Assembly (NCBI GenBank): GCA_963663975.2
Contig: CAXXRA010000015.1
Span: 1,178,001 to 1,242,000, forward strand
DNA: 64,000 bases
Direction: 5' to 3'
DNA from: JANQRX01 sp963663975
GTDB lineage: Bacteria > Pseudomonadota > Alphaproteobacteria > Rhizobiales > Kaistiaceae
This document shows positions 45,701-54,519 of this stretch, piece by piece; position 1 is the first letter of the stretch; each line of letters begins with the position of its first letter. The position numbers were made by a program, and so were the translations under genes. Under the pieces are notes generated by a model. It did no database searches and was not told the DNA's origin. It saw nothing but the letters and a program-made list of their open reading frames with translations.

Positions 45701-46999
45701 ATGATCGAGCGCTTCGGAGTGCGTGGGCGCCTGCTTTTGTCGTTTGTCGGCGTCAGCGCGTTCGCCATGCTAGCAGCCGCCACGGCGATGTACTCGTTCC
45801 TCCAGGTCGGCAATGCCGTCGACCGCATCACCGAACAGCGCGTTCCCTTGGCGCTCGATTCGCTGGAGCTTTCGCGCCAGGTCGAACGAATCGTAGCCGC
45901 GGCGCCGGAACTGCTCGCTGTCAGCACACCGGAACAACACGCGCAGACGTCGAGCGAGATCGACGCCCAGCTGGAGCGCCTCGACACCTTGCTGACCAAT
46001 CTCAAGACTGGTGTGATCGATGATTCGGCCATCAACTCCATCGAGCACGATGTCAACTGGCTGCGCCTCAATATCAGAAACCTCGATGGCCTGGTCGCAA
46101 GTCAGATCTCATCGGCGGAGTACATGGCCCTGCTGGTGGATGATGTTTCGCTAACGCGCCTTGCCATCGACGAGTTGCTGGCGCCCGGAAAAAAAGCGCT
46201 GGACCAGCAGGTCGTGCAGGTACGGCGGCTGTTGGAGGATCCGTCGATCTCCCTGGACGATCGCATCCAGCGTTCGGGTGAGCTGGCCGAGGTCGTCTCA
46301 TCGTCACTGCTTTTGCACAATGTTGGTGCCGAGGTCGCGGCGATCGAAGACCGGCTCTTTCAGGTCGCGCGAACGCAGAGCACCGAGGACTTTGCGGCGC
46401 TGTCGACGTCGCTGCGCCAGTCGGTTGCCGTTCTTGAGGGCCTGACCAGCGGCCTCAGCTTCATTGATCAGGAGCGTTTGGTCGAGGAGATCACGGGGTT
46501 GCAGAACTTCGTCACCGGTCGCGGTGGCATCGTGCGAACGCGGGAACTCGACCTCGACAACATAGCGAACGGGCAGCAATTGCTGCGCGACAGCGCCCAA
46601 GCATCGAGCCAGCTGACCGAGGCGGTTGACCAGCAGGTCGATTCGGCCACCGGTGATATTGATAGTGCCGGCCTGGAAGCACAGTCGGTGCAACAAGTCA
46701 GCACGTGGATTCTGATCGGGACGGTGGTGATGAGCTTGGTCAGTTCGATCCTCATCGTATGGCTGTATGTCGGTCGCAACCTTATTGCACGCCTGAGGAG
46801 CCTGAGCAGCAGCATGCTGGCGATCGCCAACGGCAACTTGAAGGCCAAGCTCCCGGAAGGTGGCCATGATGAAATCAGCCAGATGGCCGATGCCCTGACG
46901 GTCTTCCGCGACACCGCGATCAAGGTCGAAGAGTCCAACCTGCAGGAGATTCAAGAAGCCCGCCGGCGGTTGTCCGACGCGGTGAGCTGGCGTTCTTAG
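45701..46999 (+). pseudogene. Sensor histidine kinase, truncated after HAMP
   Basis: 432 residues. TM1 (LLLSFVGVSAFAMLAAATAM), a long helical periplasmic sensor (TorS/NarX-like, many heptads), TM2 (WILIGTVVMSLVSSILIVWLY) and a HAMP region (LSSSMLAIANGNLKAKLPEGG to MADALTVFRDTA). It ends in a coiled coil (EARRRLSDAVSWRS) just where PAS and kinase domains usually begin. No dimerisation His, ATPase or receiver domain is left, so it cannot signal by phosphorylation. The break is 180 bp from the right repeat of the island, which may be the cause. Confidence 0.8.
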
Positions 47000-47179
47000 T
47001 AGAGGTTCGTGATCGTGGGCGACGGCCTCGACCCGAGTGCGTGTGGTTGAAGCATTCGCGACGGCTGGTCATGGCACTTTTCTGCCTTGGCGGCACAAGT
47101 CAGCGATGTCTGAAACACCCCCGAAAGATGGGGTAATCGGCCTGGACAGTCGCGACGATTTGCGAGCGCACGCCCTAAT

Positions 47180-47201
47180 CCGCGGTCAGTAGACCACCAC
47201 G
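47180..47201. repeat. Right 22-bp direct repeat of the island
   Basis: Contains the last codons and TAG stop of the alcohol dehydrogenase gene and is identical to 40003-40024. The gene end is preserved on this side. Confidence 0.8.
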
Positions 47202-48295
47202 CTGCGGATCGATTCACCGCGCGCCATCAGCTCGAAGCCGTCATTGATGTCGTCGAGCGCCAGCGTGTGGGTGATCAGATCGTCGATGTTGATGCGGTTG
47301 TCCATGTACCAGTCGACGATCCGCGGCACATCGGTGCGTCCCCTGGCGCCGCCGAAGGCGGTTCCCTGCCACACCCGGCCGGTCACCAGCTGGAAGGGAC
47401 GGGTGTTGATCTCCTGTCCCGCCCCGGCCACGCCAATGATGGTGGAAACGCCCCAGCCCTTGTGACAGCACTCCAGCGCCTGGCGCATCAGCTCCGTGTT
47501 GCCGACGCACTCGAAGCTGAAGTCGGCGCCGCCGCCGGTTATTTCGACCAGATGGCCGACGATGTCGCCGTCAACCTCGTCGGGATTGACGAAATGGGTC
47601 ATGCCGAACTTCCGGCCGAGTTCGGCCCGCTTGGGATTGATGTCGACGCCGACGATCATGTTGGCGCCGACCAGGCGTGCGCCCTGGACGACGTTGAGGC
47701 CGATACCGCCGAGGCCGAAGACCACCACATTGGCGCCGGCCTCGACTTTTGCGGTGAACAGAACGGCGCCGATCCCGGTGGTGACGCCGCAGCCGATGTA
47801 ACAGATCTTGTCGAACGGAGCGTCGTTGCGCACCCTGGCCAGCGCGATCTCCGGCACCACGGTGTAATTGGCGAAGGTGGAGGTGCCCATGTAGTGGTAC
47901 AGCGGCTTGCCGTTCGACGAGAACCGGCTGGTGCCGTCGGGCATCAGGCCCTGGCCCTGGGTCGCGCGGATCTTCTGGCAGAGATTGGTCTTGGGGTTGA
48001 GGCAATAGTCGCACTCGCGGCACTCGGGCGTATAGAGCGGAATGACGTGATCGCCGGGCTTCAGGGAACTCACGCTGGCGCCGATTTCGACCACCACGCC
48101 GGCGCCCTCATGGCCGAGAATGGCTGGAAACAGCCCTTCCGGATCATCGCCCGACAGGGTGAATTTGTCGGTATGGCAGATGCCGGTCGCCTTGATTTCG
48201 ACCAGGACCTCCCCCGCCTTCGGGCCATCCAGCTGCACCTGTTCGATGACCAGCGGCTTGCCGGCCTGGTAGGCGACCGCGGCGCGAACATCCAT
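47186..48295 (-). CDS. frmA: S-(hydroxymethyl)glutathione dehydrogenase / class III alcohol dehydrogenase
   Basis: 369-residue zinc MDR enzyme of formaldehyde detoxification. Catalytic zinc site ATGICHTDKFTLSG and GHEGAGVVVEIG; structural zinc Cys cluster CRECDYCLNPKTNLC; NAD site VVFGLGGIGLNVVQGA; CIGCGVTTG-type segment (ICYIGCGVTTGIGAV). ATG at 48295 has GAGGAGAAAG upstream. It may remove formaldehyde or other aldehydes from aromatic demethylation or serve as a general alcohol dehydrogenase. Its 3' end is the duplicated 22-bp target of the island. Confidence 0.93.
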   Translation of the reverse strand: MDVRAAVAYQAGKPLVIEQVQLDGPKAGEVLVEIKATGICHTDKFTLSGDDPEGLFPAILGHEGAGVVVEIGASVSSLKPGDHVIPLYTPECRECDYCLNPKTNLCQKIRATQGQGLMPDGTSRFSSNGKPLYHYMGTSTFANYTVVPEIALARVRNDAPFDKICYIGCGVTTGIGAVLFTAKVEAGANVVVFGLGGIGLNVVQGARLVGANMIVGVDINPKRAELGRKFGMTHFVNPDEVDGDIVGHLVEITGGGADFSFECVGNTELMRQALECCHKGWGVSTIIGVAGAGQEINTRPFQLVTGRVWQGTAFGGARGRTDVPRIVDWYMDNRINIDDLITHTLALDDINDGFELMARGESIRSVVVY

Positions 48296-48398
48296 GGGCC
48301 ACTTTCTCCTCGTTGATTCTTGTCCCAAACGGCGTTGTGCGATTGGCGGGCGCGGCGCGGGGTGTGTCAAGTTCGGGCGTGGTCCGGCCGCACGCGTA

Positions 48399-49094
48399 TC
48401 ACCCACCGACCGAGGGAGCCGGTTCGATGCTCGGCCGCCGATCGCCCGACCAGGTCAGTCTGTGCACATCGCCGGGTGTTACCGACTGGACTGCATGGGC
48501 AAACAGGGCGACGAGGCAGGTCCCTCCGGCGTGGCGCGCGGAAGGATAGATAATCCCGTTCAAACCTTTGGCCCGCGCCGCATCGGCGAGCGCATTGCCG
48601 GCCGGATAGCCCGCCGCCGGATCGGGATCGAGGCACGGATGGTCGGCATCTCTCAGATCGACATATTCTCCGGCCAGACTTGCGTGCATCTCGGCATATT
48701 CGACTACCGCGTTGTAATCACCGGCTCGCTTCAGAAACTCCGTCATGTGGAACGAGACCTCGGCGAGGCAGGTTGCTACGACCAGGGCAGCGTACCAGGC
48801 TCCGCGATCGGGTCCGTTGAAGCGGTTCAGCTCCCGTGGCTTGGCGTAGGCGAAGCAGGCGTTGATGAATTTGGCATGGGGGACGCCGTAAACCAATTCC
48901 TTGGCCGGTATGCTCTCGGTGTTGCCGCCCTCTGCCAGCAGGCGTGCGCTTGTCGCACCCTCGATTTCCGCCAGGTCGCTGAGATCGGTTTCGTCCACAA
49001 GCGTAAGCAGGACGGATTGGCGAAGTCTTGCCGAAGAAACCAGGCGGACGGTGCGCGGGAAGGCGGCTCGGACGATCGGCAGGTCGTCGATCAT
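48399..49094 (-). CDS. RES-domain toxin
   Basis: 231 residues. RES-family features: the Arg at RTVRLVSSARLRQ, the Tyr region ELVYGVPHAKFINACFAYAK, GAWYAALVVATCLAEVSFH and the C-terminal Ser/Asn region GLNGIIYPSARHAGGTC. RES toxins degrade NAD+ and pair with an Xre/MbcA antitoxin, here at 49196-49633. ATG at 49094. A MITE remnant lies between the two genes, where they normally overlap, so its frame could read on from the MITE (ELVERALNRS) if started upstream. Confidence 0.88.
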   Translation of the reverse strand: MIDDLPIVRAAFPRTVRLVSSARLRQSVLLTLVDETDLSDLAEIEGATSARLLAEGGNTESIPAKELVYGVPHAKFINACFAYAKPRELNRFNGPDRGAWYAALVVATCLAEVSFHMTEFLKRAGDYNAVVEYAEMHASLAGEYVDLRDADHPCLDPDPAAGYPAGNALADAARAKGLNGIIYPSARHAGGTCLVALFAHAVQSVTPGDVHRLTWSGDRRPSIEPAPSVGG

Positions 49095-49105
49095 TGAGCG
49101 ATTTA

Positions 49106-49197
49106 GAGCCCTTTCAACCAACTCGGAGTCAATTCTGTTTCCCGATTGGACGGGCGTTATTGCGCCAATTCCTGCGCAAAGCCCCTCGACCGTATCT
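49106..49197. repeat. MITE remnant F inside the RES/Xre module
   Basis: Left end GAGCCCTTTCAACCAACTC with TA at 49104-49105, then an internal deletion of about 110 bp and loss of the right ~80 bp. It ends at CCGTAT-CTAGA, where CTA is the complement of the antitoxin TAG stop. The remnant adds about 100 bp between antitoxin and toxin. Confidence 0.85.
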
Positions 49198-49633
49198 AGA
49201 CACCGCCCCTGACCGCATCGACGTAGCGGCGCACCTCGAGCATTCGCGGAATGCCACCCTCGATCAGCGCCCGCAGCGGTTTCCGGTTTTCGAACAGCGG
49301 GCCACTGTTGGGAAGCCCAATCCACCTGTCCGCCATACCGTCGGCGAACAGCAAATGCAGTCCCTTGTAGATGCCCACCAGCGCCGATATTCGCGTCAAC
49401 TGGTCCTGACTCAAGGTCGGCCTTCGGCCGCGCTTGATCCGATCCCAGGTGCTCCCCGAAACGCCGAGCAGAACAGCGGCTTCAGCGTTCGACAGCCGCC
49501 AATGCCCGGTCAGTGCCAGGAACGCACGCAACGCGGCACCGGACAGTCGTTTGCGATCACTTTCGCCAGCAAACGTTTGCAGTTCCGCGGGTGAAATCGA
49601 CGTGGAATCTGAAGCCTGGGTATGATCCTGCAT
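49196..49633 (-). CDS. Xre/MbcA/ParS-type antitoxin (DUF2384)
   Basis: 145 residues. N-terminal Xre-like helix bundle (RLSNAEAAVLLGVSGSTWDRIKRGR) and the C-terminal toxin-binding domain with the family ending WIGLPNSGPLFENRKPLRAL and RRYVDAVRGG. Start at 49633 after AGGAGATG. Together with the RES toxin it forms a standard type II module; the antitoxin probably represses the promoter. Confidence 0.9.
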   Translation of the reverse strand: MQDHTQASDSTSISPAELQTFAGESDRKRLSGAALRAFLALTGHWRLSNAEAAVLLGVSGSTWDRIKRGRRPTLSQDQLTRISALVGIYKGLHLLFADGMADRWIGLPNSGPLFENRKPLRALIEGGIPRMLEVRRYVDAVRGGV

Positions 49634-49699
49634 CTCATCTCCTGACGTGAGTATACGCGTCAAAAGACAAAAATCCAGTGCCAACGCCGCGAAAGCCGG

Positions 49700-51373
49700 T
49701 CAGCCCCGCCCCAGCGCCTGCTCGCGCAGCGCGGTCAGTGTCCACCGCGGGCTGATCGCTTCCGGATCGAGGTGACAATGGACGATGGCGGGCTTGCCCG
49801 ACGCCATGGCCCGCTCCATCGCCGGTGCAAACTCCGCCGTCTTGTGCACCGTTTCGCCATGACCGCCGAAGGCGCGGGCGTAGGCGGCGAAGTCCGGGTT
49901 GTGGAGGTCGGTGGCCGAAACCCGGCCGGGATAGGCTTGTTCCTGGTGCATGCGGATGGTGCCGAGCATGCCGTTATCGATCACGATCACCACGATAGGG
50001 AGGTCGTACTGGACGGCGGTGGCGATTTCCTGACCGGTCATCAGAAAACAGCCGTCGCCGGCAAAGGCGATGACGGTGCGCCCGGGGTGCAAGCGCTTGG
50101 CCGCCACCGCGGCCGGAACGCCGTAGCCCATCGATCCCGAGGTCGGCGCCAGCTGCGTGTTGAACCGGGTGTAACGATAGTAGCGATGGGTCCAGATGGA
50201 ATAATTGCCGGCACCATTGGTGATGATGGCGTCGGCCGGCAGCGCTGTCCGCAAATAGGCCATCACTTCGCCCATTTGAAGATCGCCGGGATTGGCGCGC
50301 GGATCGCTGCTCCAGGCGCGGAAGGAGGCGTTGGCAGCTTGCCTGGCATCGGCCCAGGGCATCCGCTCGGGCGGTGTCAGCCGCTCCAGCGCGGCGGCGA
50401 AGCCGACCGGTGTTGCGACAATACCGAGCGCGGGAGCGTAAACCCGGCCAATCTCCTCCGGCCCCGGATGAACATGGACCAGGCTCTCCGCCGGCCCCGG
50501 AATCGGCCACAGCTCGTAGCCCTGGCTTGGGATCTCGGCCAGACGCGCGCCCACCGCCAGCAGCAGGTCGGCCTGGGCAAGCCGGGCCAGCAGATCGGGA
50601 TTGGCGCCGATGCCAAGATCGCCGGCGTAATTGGGGTGATCGCCGGGAAACAGCATCTGGCGTCGGAATTCGACCGCAACCGGCAGATCGAACCGTTCGG
50701 CGAAGCCGATCAAGTGTGATCGCGCCTCCTCGCTCCACCGCGAACCGCCGAGGAGCACGATCGGCGCGGTGGCCTCGTGCAGTCTTCGCTCGAGCTCGGT
50801 CATCCTGTCTGCCGCCGGTTCTATTTCGACCGGCGAGAACGGCGGCGCGTCGACGACCTCGGCGGTTTCGACCAACATGTCCTCGGGCAGCGCGATCACC
50901 ACCGGTCCCGGCCGGCCGGAGGTGGCGACAAAAAACGCCCGCGAGATGATTTCGGGGATGCGCGCCGCCTCGTCGATTTCGACCGCCCATTTGGCCAGCC
51001 CGCCGCCGAACACCTGGCGGTAGTCGAGTTCCTGGAACGCCCCGCGGCCGCGCATCGAGCGCGCGATCTGGCCGACGAACAGGATCATCGGGGTGGAATC
51101 GTGTTCGGCGATGTGAACGCCATGGGAGGCGTTGGTGGCGCCCGGCGCCCGGGTGACGAAGGCGATGCCGGGGCGGCCGGTCAGTTTGCCGACGGCGTCG
51201 GCCATGATCGCGGCGCCACCTTCATGACGGCAGGTCGTCACCCGCAAGGGCCCGTCGTAGAGGGCGTCGAGGACCGCGAGATAGCTCTCGCCGGGCACGC
51301 AGAAAATGTCGCTCACCCCGTGGGTGGCGAGCTGATCGACGAGGATGCGGCCCCCGGTCCGAGGCGCGATCAT
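49700..51373 (-). CDS. ThDP-dependent enzyme, acetolactate-synthase-like
   Basis: 557 residues. Glu of the ThDP activation in CRHEGGAAIMADAVG, then AFVTRAPGATNASHG, the Gly/Pro loop of the acetolactate synthase/sulfoacetaldehyde acetyltransferase type without the BFD His. ThDP motif GDGCFLMTGQEIATAVQY to VIDNGMLGTI. ATG overlaps the stop of the CoA-transferase (ATGA). Substrate unknown. The pairing with a class III CoA-transferase recalls oxalyl-CoA-decarboxylase gene pairs, but the sequence does not prove that. Confidence 0.8.
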   Translation of the reverse strand: MIAPRTGGRILVDQLATHGVSDIFCVPGESYLAVLDALYDGPLRVTTCRHEGGAAIMADAVGKLTGRPGIAFVTRAPGATNASHGVHIAEHDSTPMILFVGQIARSMRGRGAFQELDYRQVFGGGLAKWAVEIDEAARIPEIISRAFFVATSGRPGPVVIALPEDMLVETAEVVDAPPFSPVEIEPAADRMTELERRLHEATAPIVLLGGSRWSEEARSHLIGFAERFDLPVAVEFRRQMLFPGDHPNYAGDLGIGANPDLLARLAQADLLLAVGARLAEIPSQGYELWPIPGPAESLVHVHPGPEEIGRVYAPALGIVATPVGFAAALERLTPPERMPWADARQAANASFRAWSSDPRANPGDLQMGEVMAYLRTALPADAIITNGAGNYSIWTHRYYRYTRFNTQLAPTSGSMGYGVPAAVAAKRLHPGRTVIAFAGDGCFLMTGQEIATAVQYDLPIVVIVIDNGMLGTIRMHQEQAYPGRVSATDLHNPDFAAYARAFGGHGETVHKTAEFAPAMERAMASGKPAIVHCHLDPEAISPRWTLTALREQALGRG

Positions 51374-52608
51374 GGTTTGTCACCACCCCAGGCGGGATCG
51401 TTGATGATTTGGTCGCCGTGCTCGCCGAGTTCGGGCGAGACCAAAGTGGAGAAGAGCGGTGCACCGTCGATCATGATCGGTGAGCGCAGCGAGGACACGT
51501 GACCCTCCCGGGTAGCCGGCGCGTCGAGTTCGACCCGCACGCCGCGATGGATCACCTGCGGTTCGGCAAAGACCTCCGGCACGGTGTTGATCGGCCCGAC
51601 CGGGACGCCGGCACCTTGCAGCGCTGTCATCAGCGGCTTTTTCGCCGTCGCGGCGGTGCGTTGCTTGAGGATCGGCATCAGCGTCGCGCGATGGATCACA
51701 CGGGCGGCATTGGTGGCGAAGCGGTCGTCGTCGGCCAGTTCGGCGCAGCCCAGCACTTCGCATGCCCGCCGGAACTGGTCGTCATTGCCGACCGCCAGAA
51801 TGAAGTTGCCGTCGGACGCCGGCACCACCTCATAGGGCACGATGTTGGGATGTGCGGTTCCCATCCGGCGTGGCGTTTGGCCGGTGACGAAATAGTTCAT
51901 TGCCGGCGCCTGCAACAGTGACGCCTGGGTGTCGAGGAGCGCCATGTCGATATAGGCGCCCTCGCCGGTCGCCTCACGCCGGCGCAGCGCCGCCTGGATG
52001 GCGATCACCGCGTACAGGCCGGTGAAGATGTCCGAGTAGGCCACGCCCATCCGCATCGGGCCGCCGTCCGGCTCACCGGTGAGATCCATGATGCCGCCCA
52101 TGCCCCGAATCATAAAATCGTATCCGCCGCGGCCGGCGGCCGGACCGGTCTGTCCGAAGCCGGTGATCGAGCACACGATCAAGGACGGTTTTATTTCGCG
52201 CAGGCTGGCGGCGTCGAGCTGGTATTTGACCAGGCCGCCGACCTTGAAGTTTTCGATCACCACATCGGCGTGGGACGCCAGAGCGCGGACCCGCGCTCGG
52301 TCCTCGGCGTTCTTGAAATCGGCGACCAGCGACCGCTTGCCGCGATTGCACGAGTGATAGTAGGCGGCGCCGAGATTCTCGCCGTCCCTGCCTTCGACGA
52401 AGGGCGGACCCCAGCGGCGGGTGTCGTCGCCGGCCGGGCTCTCGACCTTGACCACATCGGCGCCGAGATCGGCCAGCACCTGCCCGGCCCATGGCCCGGC
52501 GAGAATGCGCGCCAGCTCCAGCACCCTGACCCCGGCCAGCGGAGGCTCGGATTGTGATTGTGCCGACATCACCCCCTTCCCCGCCGCCGTCGTCGCGATT
52601 TCCGTCAT
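51370..52608 (-). CDS. CaiB/BaiF class III CoA-transferase
   Basis: About 412 residues. PLAGVRVLELARILAGPWAGQ, ADLGADVVKVESPAGDDTRRW and the catalytic Asp region GAYIDMALLDTQASLL are family hallmarks. Two starts are possible: 52608 (MTEIATTAAGKG) or 52569 (MSAQSQSEPP), the latter with GGGGAAGGGGG upstream. Moves CoA between carboxylic acids; coupled with the ThDP enzyme after it. Confidence 0.9.
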   Translation of the reverse strand: MTEIATTAAGKGVMSAQSQSEPPLAGVRVLELARILAGPWAGQVLADLGADVVKVESPAGDDTRRWGPPFVEGRDGENLGAAYYHSCNRGKRSLVADFKNAEDRARVRALASHADVVIENFKVGGLVKYQLDAASLREIKPSLIVCSITGFGQTGPAAGRGGYDFMIRGMGGIMDLTGEPDGGPMRMGVAYSDIFTGLYAVIAIQAALRRREATGEGAYIDMALLDTQASLLQAPAMNYFVTGQTPRRMGTAHPNIVPYEVVPASDGNFILAVGNDDQFRRACEVLGCAELADDDRFATNAARVIHRATLMPILKQRTAATAKKPLMTALQGAGVPVGPINTVPEVFAEPQVIHRGVRVELDAPATREGHVSSLRSPIMIDGAPLFSTLVSPELGEHGDQIINDPAWGGDKP

Positions 52609-52960
52609 TAGGCTCGTTTTCTCCAGATCGGGTTCACGAACGAGGTGAGGTTTGCGGGACCCCGTCACCCGATGCGGCTGCGCTCGTGTTTTCCGCGGTC
52701 AACTACGGGTGTACAAGACCAACGAACCGGTCACAATCAACGACGTGTCTCAACGCGATGAAGACGGGAGCGGCGCCGTCTCACAAAAAATATCTGCGGT
52801 CAGGCACTTAGTCGAACGTTTGCTCGGGCAACAGTCAGCTTAGCCTCAACATGGGCTCGACACCGACCCGGAACACAGTTCAAATTGCGGTTTCTACCCC
52901 CATCGGATAGAGTATCAAAGTGTCAAATGCAATATTTAAACGATTTTACCAAGGTGAAAG
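52609..52960. other. 352 bp intergenic, AT-richer toward the right
   Basis: No gene recognised. The last 100 bp are clearly AT-rich (ATATTTAAACGATTTTACC) and probably hold the promoter of the DUF262/HEPN pair. Confidence 0.5.
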
Positions 52961-53257
52961 ATGCTAGGTGATCAAAACGATTTGGACGAAAGCGAAGGCG
53001 ATGAGCCATTAGACTTTCCACCGCCGGAAAGGAAGATTCTTACTCAACCATACGATTTGTCCGTACAGACCCTACATGAACAGTGGAATGACAAATTACT
53101 CCAGACACCGGAGATTCAACGCGAATACGTGTGGGACAACGGCCGTGCCAGCCGCCTTATAGAATTGTTGATTTTGAATATTCCAGTGCCACCCTTGTAT
53201 TTTTCCGAAACACAAGATGCCAAATTCCATGTAATTGACGGACATCAACGAATTAAT
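52961..53257 (+). pseudogene. DUF262 (GmrSD/ParB-like) protein, N-terminal part
   Basis: The first 98 or so residues run through LSVQTLHEQWNDKLLQ, IQREYVWDNGRASRLIELLI and PLYFSETQDAKFHVIDGHQR, the ParB-like active-site motif of DUF262. The gene is cut here by IS5-like sequence. GC content is much lower than in the flanking catabolic genes, suggesting separate origin. Its continuation is at about 54520-55159. Confidence 0.85.
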
Positions 53258-53322
53258 CCCTGTTCCGAGCCTTGATCGGTTATAATCCGGACGGTTTGGC
53301 GCGTAGATGTGGGGAACCGACC

Positions 53323-54385
53323 ATGGGCCAAATGGGCTTTTTCGACATCGCGAATCGGTATGCCGGCCTGGACGCCAAGAACGATCCTTTGGCGAGGATC
53401 GACGCGGTGGTTCCGTGGGAGAATTTCCGTGCCCGCCTGGAGGCGATCTGGCGCAAGCCGGCCGAGGAACGGAAGTCGCCGGCGGGGCGAAAGCCCTGGG
53501 ACGCGGTGGCGATGTTCAAGGCGATCGTTCTCTGCGAGCTTTACAATCTCTCGGACGACCAAGTGGAGTACCAGCTTCGCGACCGCCTCTCGTTCATGCG
53601 GTTCGTAGGGTTCGGTCTTGAGGACAAGGTCCCCGACGCCAAGACGGTGTGGCTCTACCGGGAACAGTTGGCGCGGGCGGGCATGGTCGAGGCGTTGTTC
53701 GAGACTTCGACGGCTATCTGGAGAAGCAGGGCTACCTGGCGATGGGCGGCCAGATCATCGACGCGTCGATCGTACCGGTCCCCAAGCAGCGCAACAGCCG
53801 TGACGACAACGCGCGGATCAAGGATGGCGAGACGCCGGAGGGCTGGAAGGACCAGCCGGCCAAGCGGTCGCAGAAGGACACGGACGCACGGTGGACCATG
53901 GCAAGAGCCACTACGGTTGAACCATGTCAACGTGGACCGCCGGCACAAGCTGGTGCGGCGTTACCAGGTGACCGACGCGGCGGTGCACGACAGCCAGGTC
54001 GTGGAGGACATCCTTGATCCGGACAACACGGCCTCGGACGTGTGGGCGGACAGCGCCTATCGGTCGGCGGAGATCGAGGCGAAGCTGAAGGAGAAGGGCC
54101 TGAACAGCCGCATCCACCGCAAGGGGCATCGCGACAAGCCGCTGAGCGAGCGGGAGAAGCGGGGCAACAAGGCCCGTTCGAAGGTGCGGGCGCGCGTCGA
54201 GCACGTGTTCGGGGCCCAGAGCAACGACATGGGCGGGACGCTGGTATAGAGGAGATGACAGGGAAACAGACCCGCCGGGGAGCCGGAGAAGGCCGAAAAC
54301 CCGGGCTGAAGAACATTATTTTTCGAGGTCGCCTACGGTTTCTCACATGCGCCGCCTGGTGCAGCTGGAGCGTCTCGCCGCGGCG
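53323..54385 (+). pseudogene. IS5-family transposase, frameshifted
   Basis: Starts MGQMGFFDIANRYAGLDAKN. The frame is right to MVEALFE, then DGYLEKQGYLAMGGQIIDAS (catalytic Asp) is in another frame, then the first frame returns at NHVNVDRRHKLVRRY and reads to ARVEHVFGAQSNDMGG. The C-terminal MRRLVQLERLAA is displaced by inserted sequence. At least two frameshifts and several small gaps make it inactive. Confidence 0.82.
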
Positions 54386-54480
54386 GCGCCAACGTGATGG
54401 TCATCAGGGGAGAAGTCTGCCTGGAGCCCCCATTGACAGGGAAACAGACCCGCCGGGGAGCCGGAGAAGGCCGAAAACCC
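54256..54480. repeat. 47-bp direct repeat in the IS5 3' region
   Basis: Identical 47-bp segments at 54256-54302 and 54434-54480 (start TGACAGGGAAACAGACCC). The first interrupts the transposase C-terminus, the second is in the expected place after it. A 12-mer TATAGAGGAGAT also occurs both here (54245) and in DUF262 (54589). Confidence 0.85.
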
Positions 54481-54519
54481 AGAACCCCGCTCTCGCACAA
54501 CCTGCGAGTTTCACGTCAG

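Larger units (their letters stand above)
53258..54505 (+). mobile_element. IS5-family element, damaged and partly scrambled
   Basis: Left end begins near CCCTGTTCCGAGCC inside DUF262. The transposase has frameshifts and small losses; near the right end a 47-bp segment occurs twice (54256-54302 and 54434-54480). The right boundary is unclear, near 54500. No clean target duplication; part of DUF262 is missing across the junction. Confidence 0.75.

Noticed and set aside
40003..47201. Integrase for the island
   Set aside because: Only IS transposases were found between the repeats; no tyrosine or serine recombinase motif.
49700..51373. ilvB (biosynthetic acetolactate synthase)
   Set aside because: No ilvH regulatory subunit beside it and the context is a CoA-transferase, so a biosynthetic role is unlikely.
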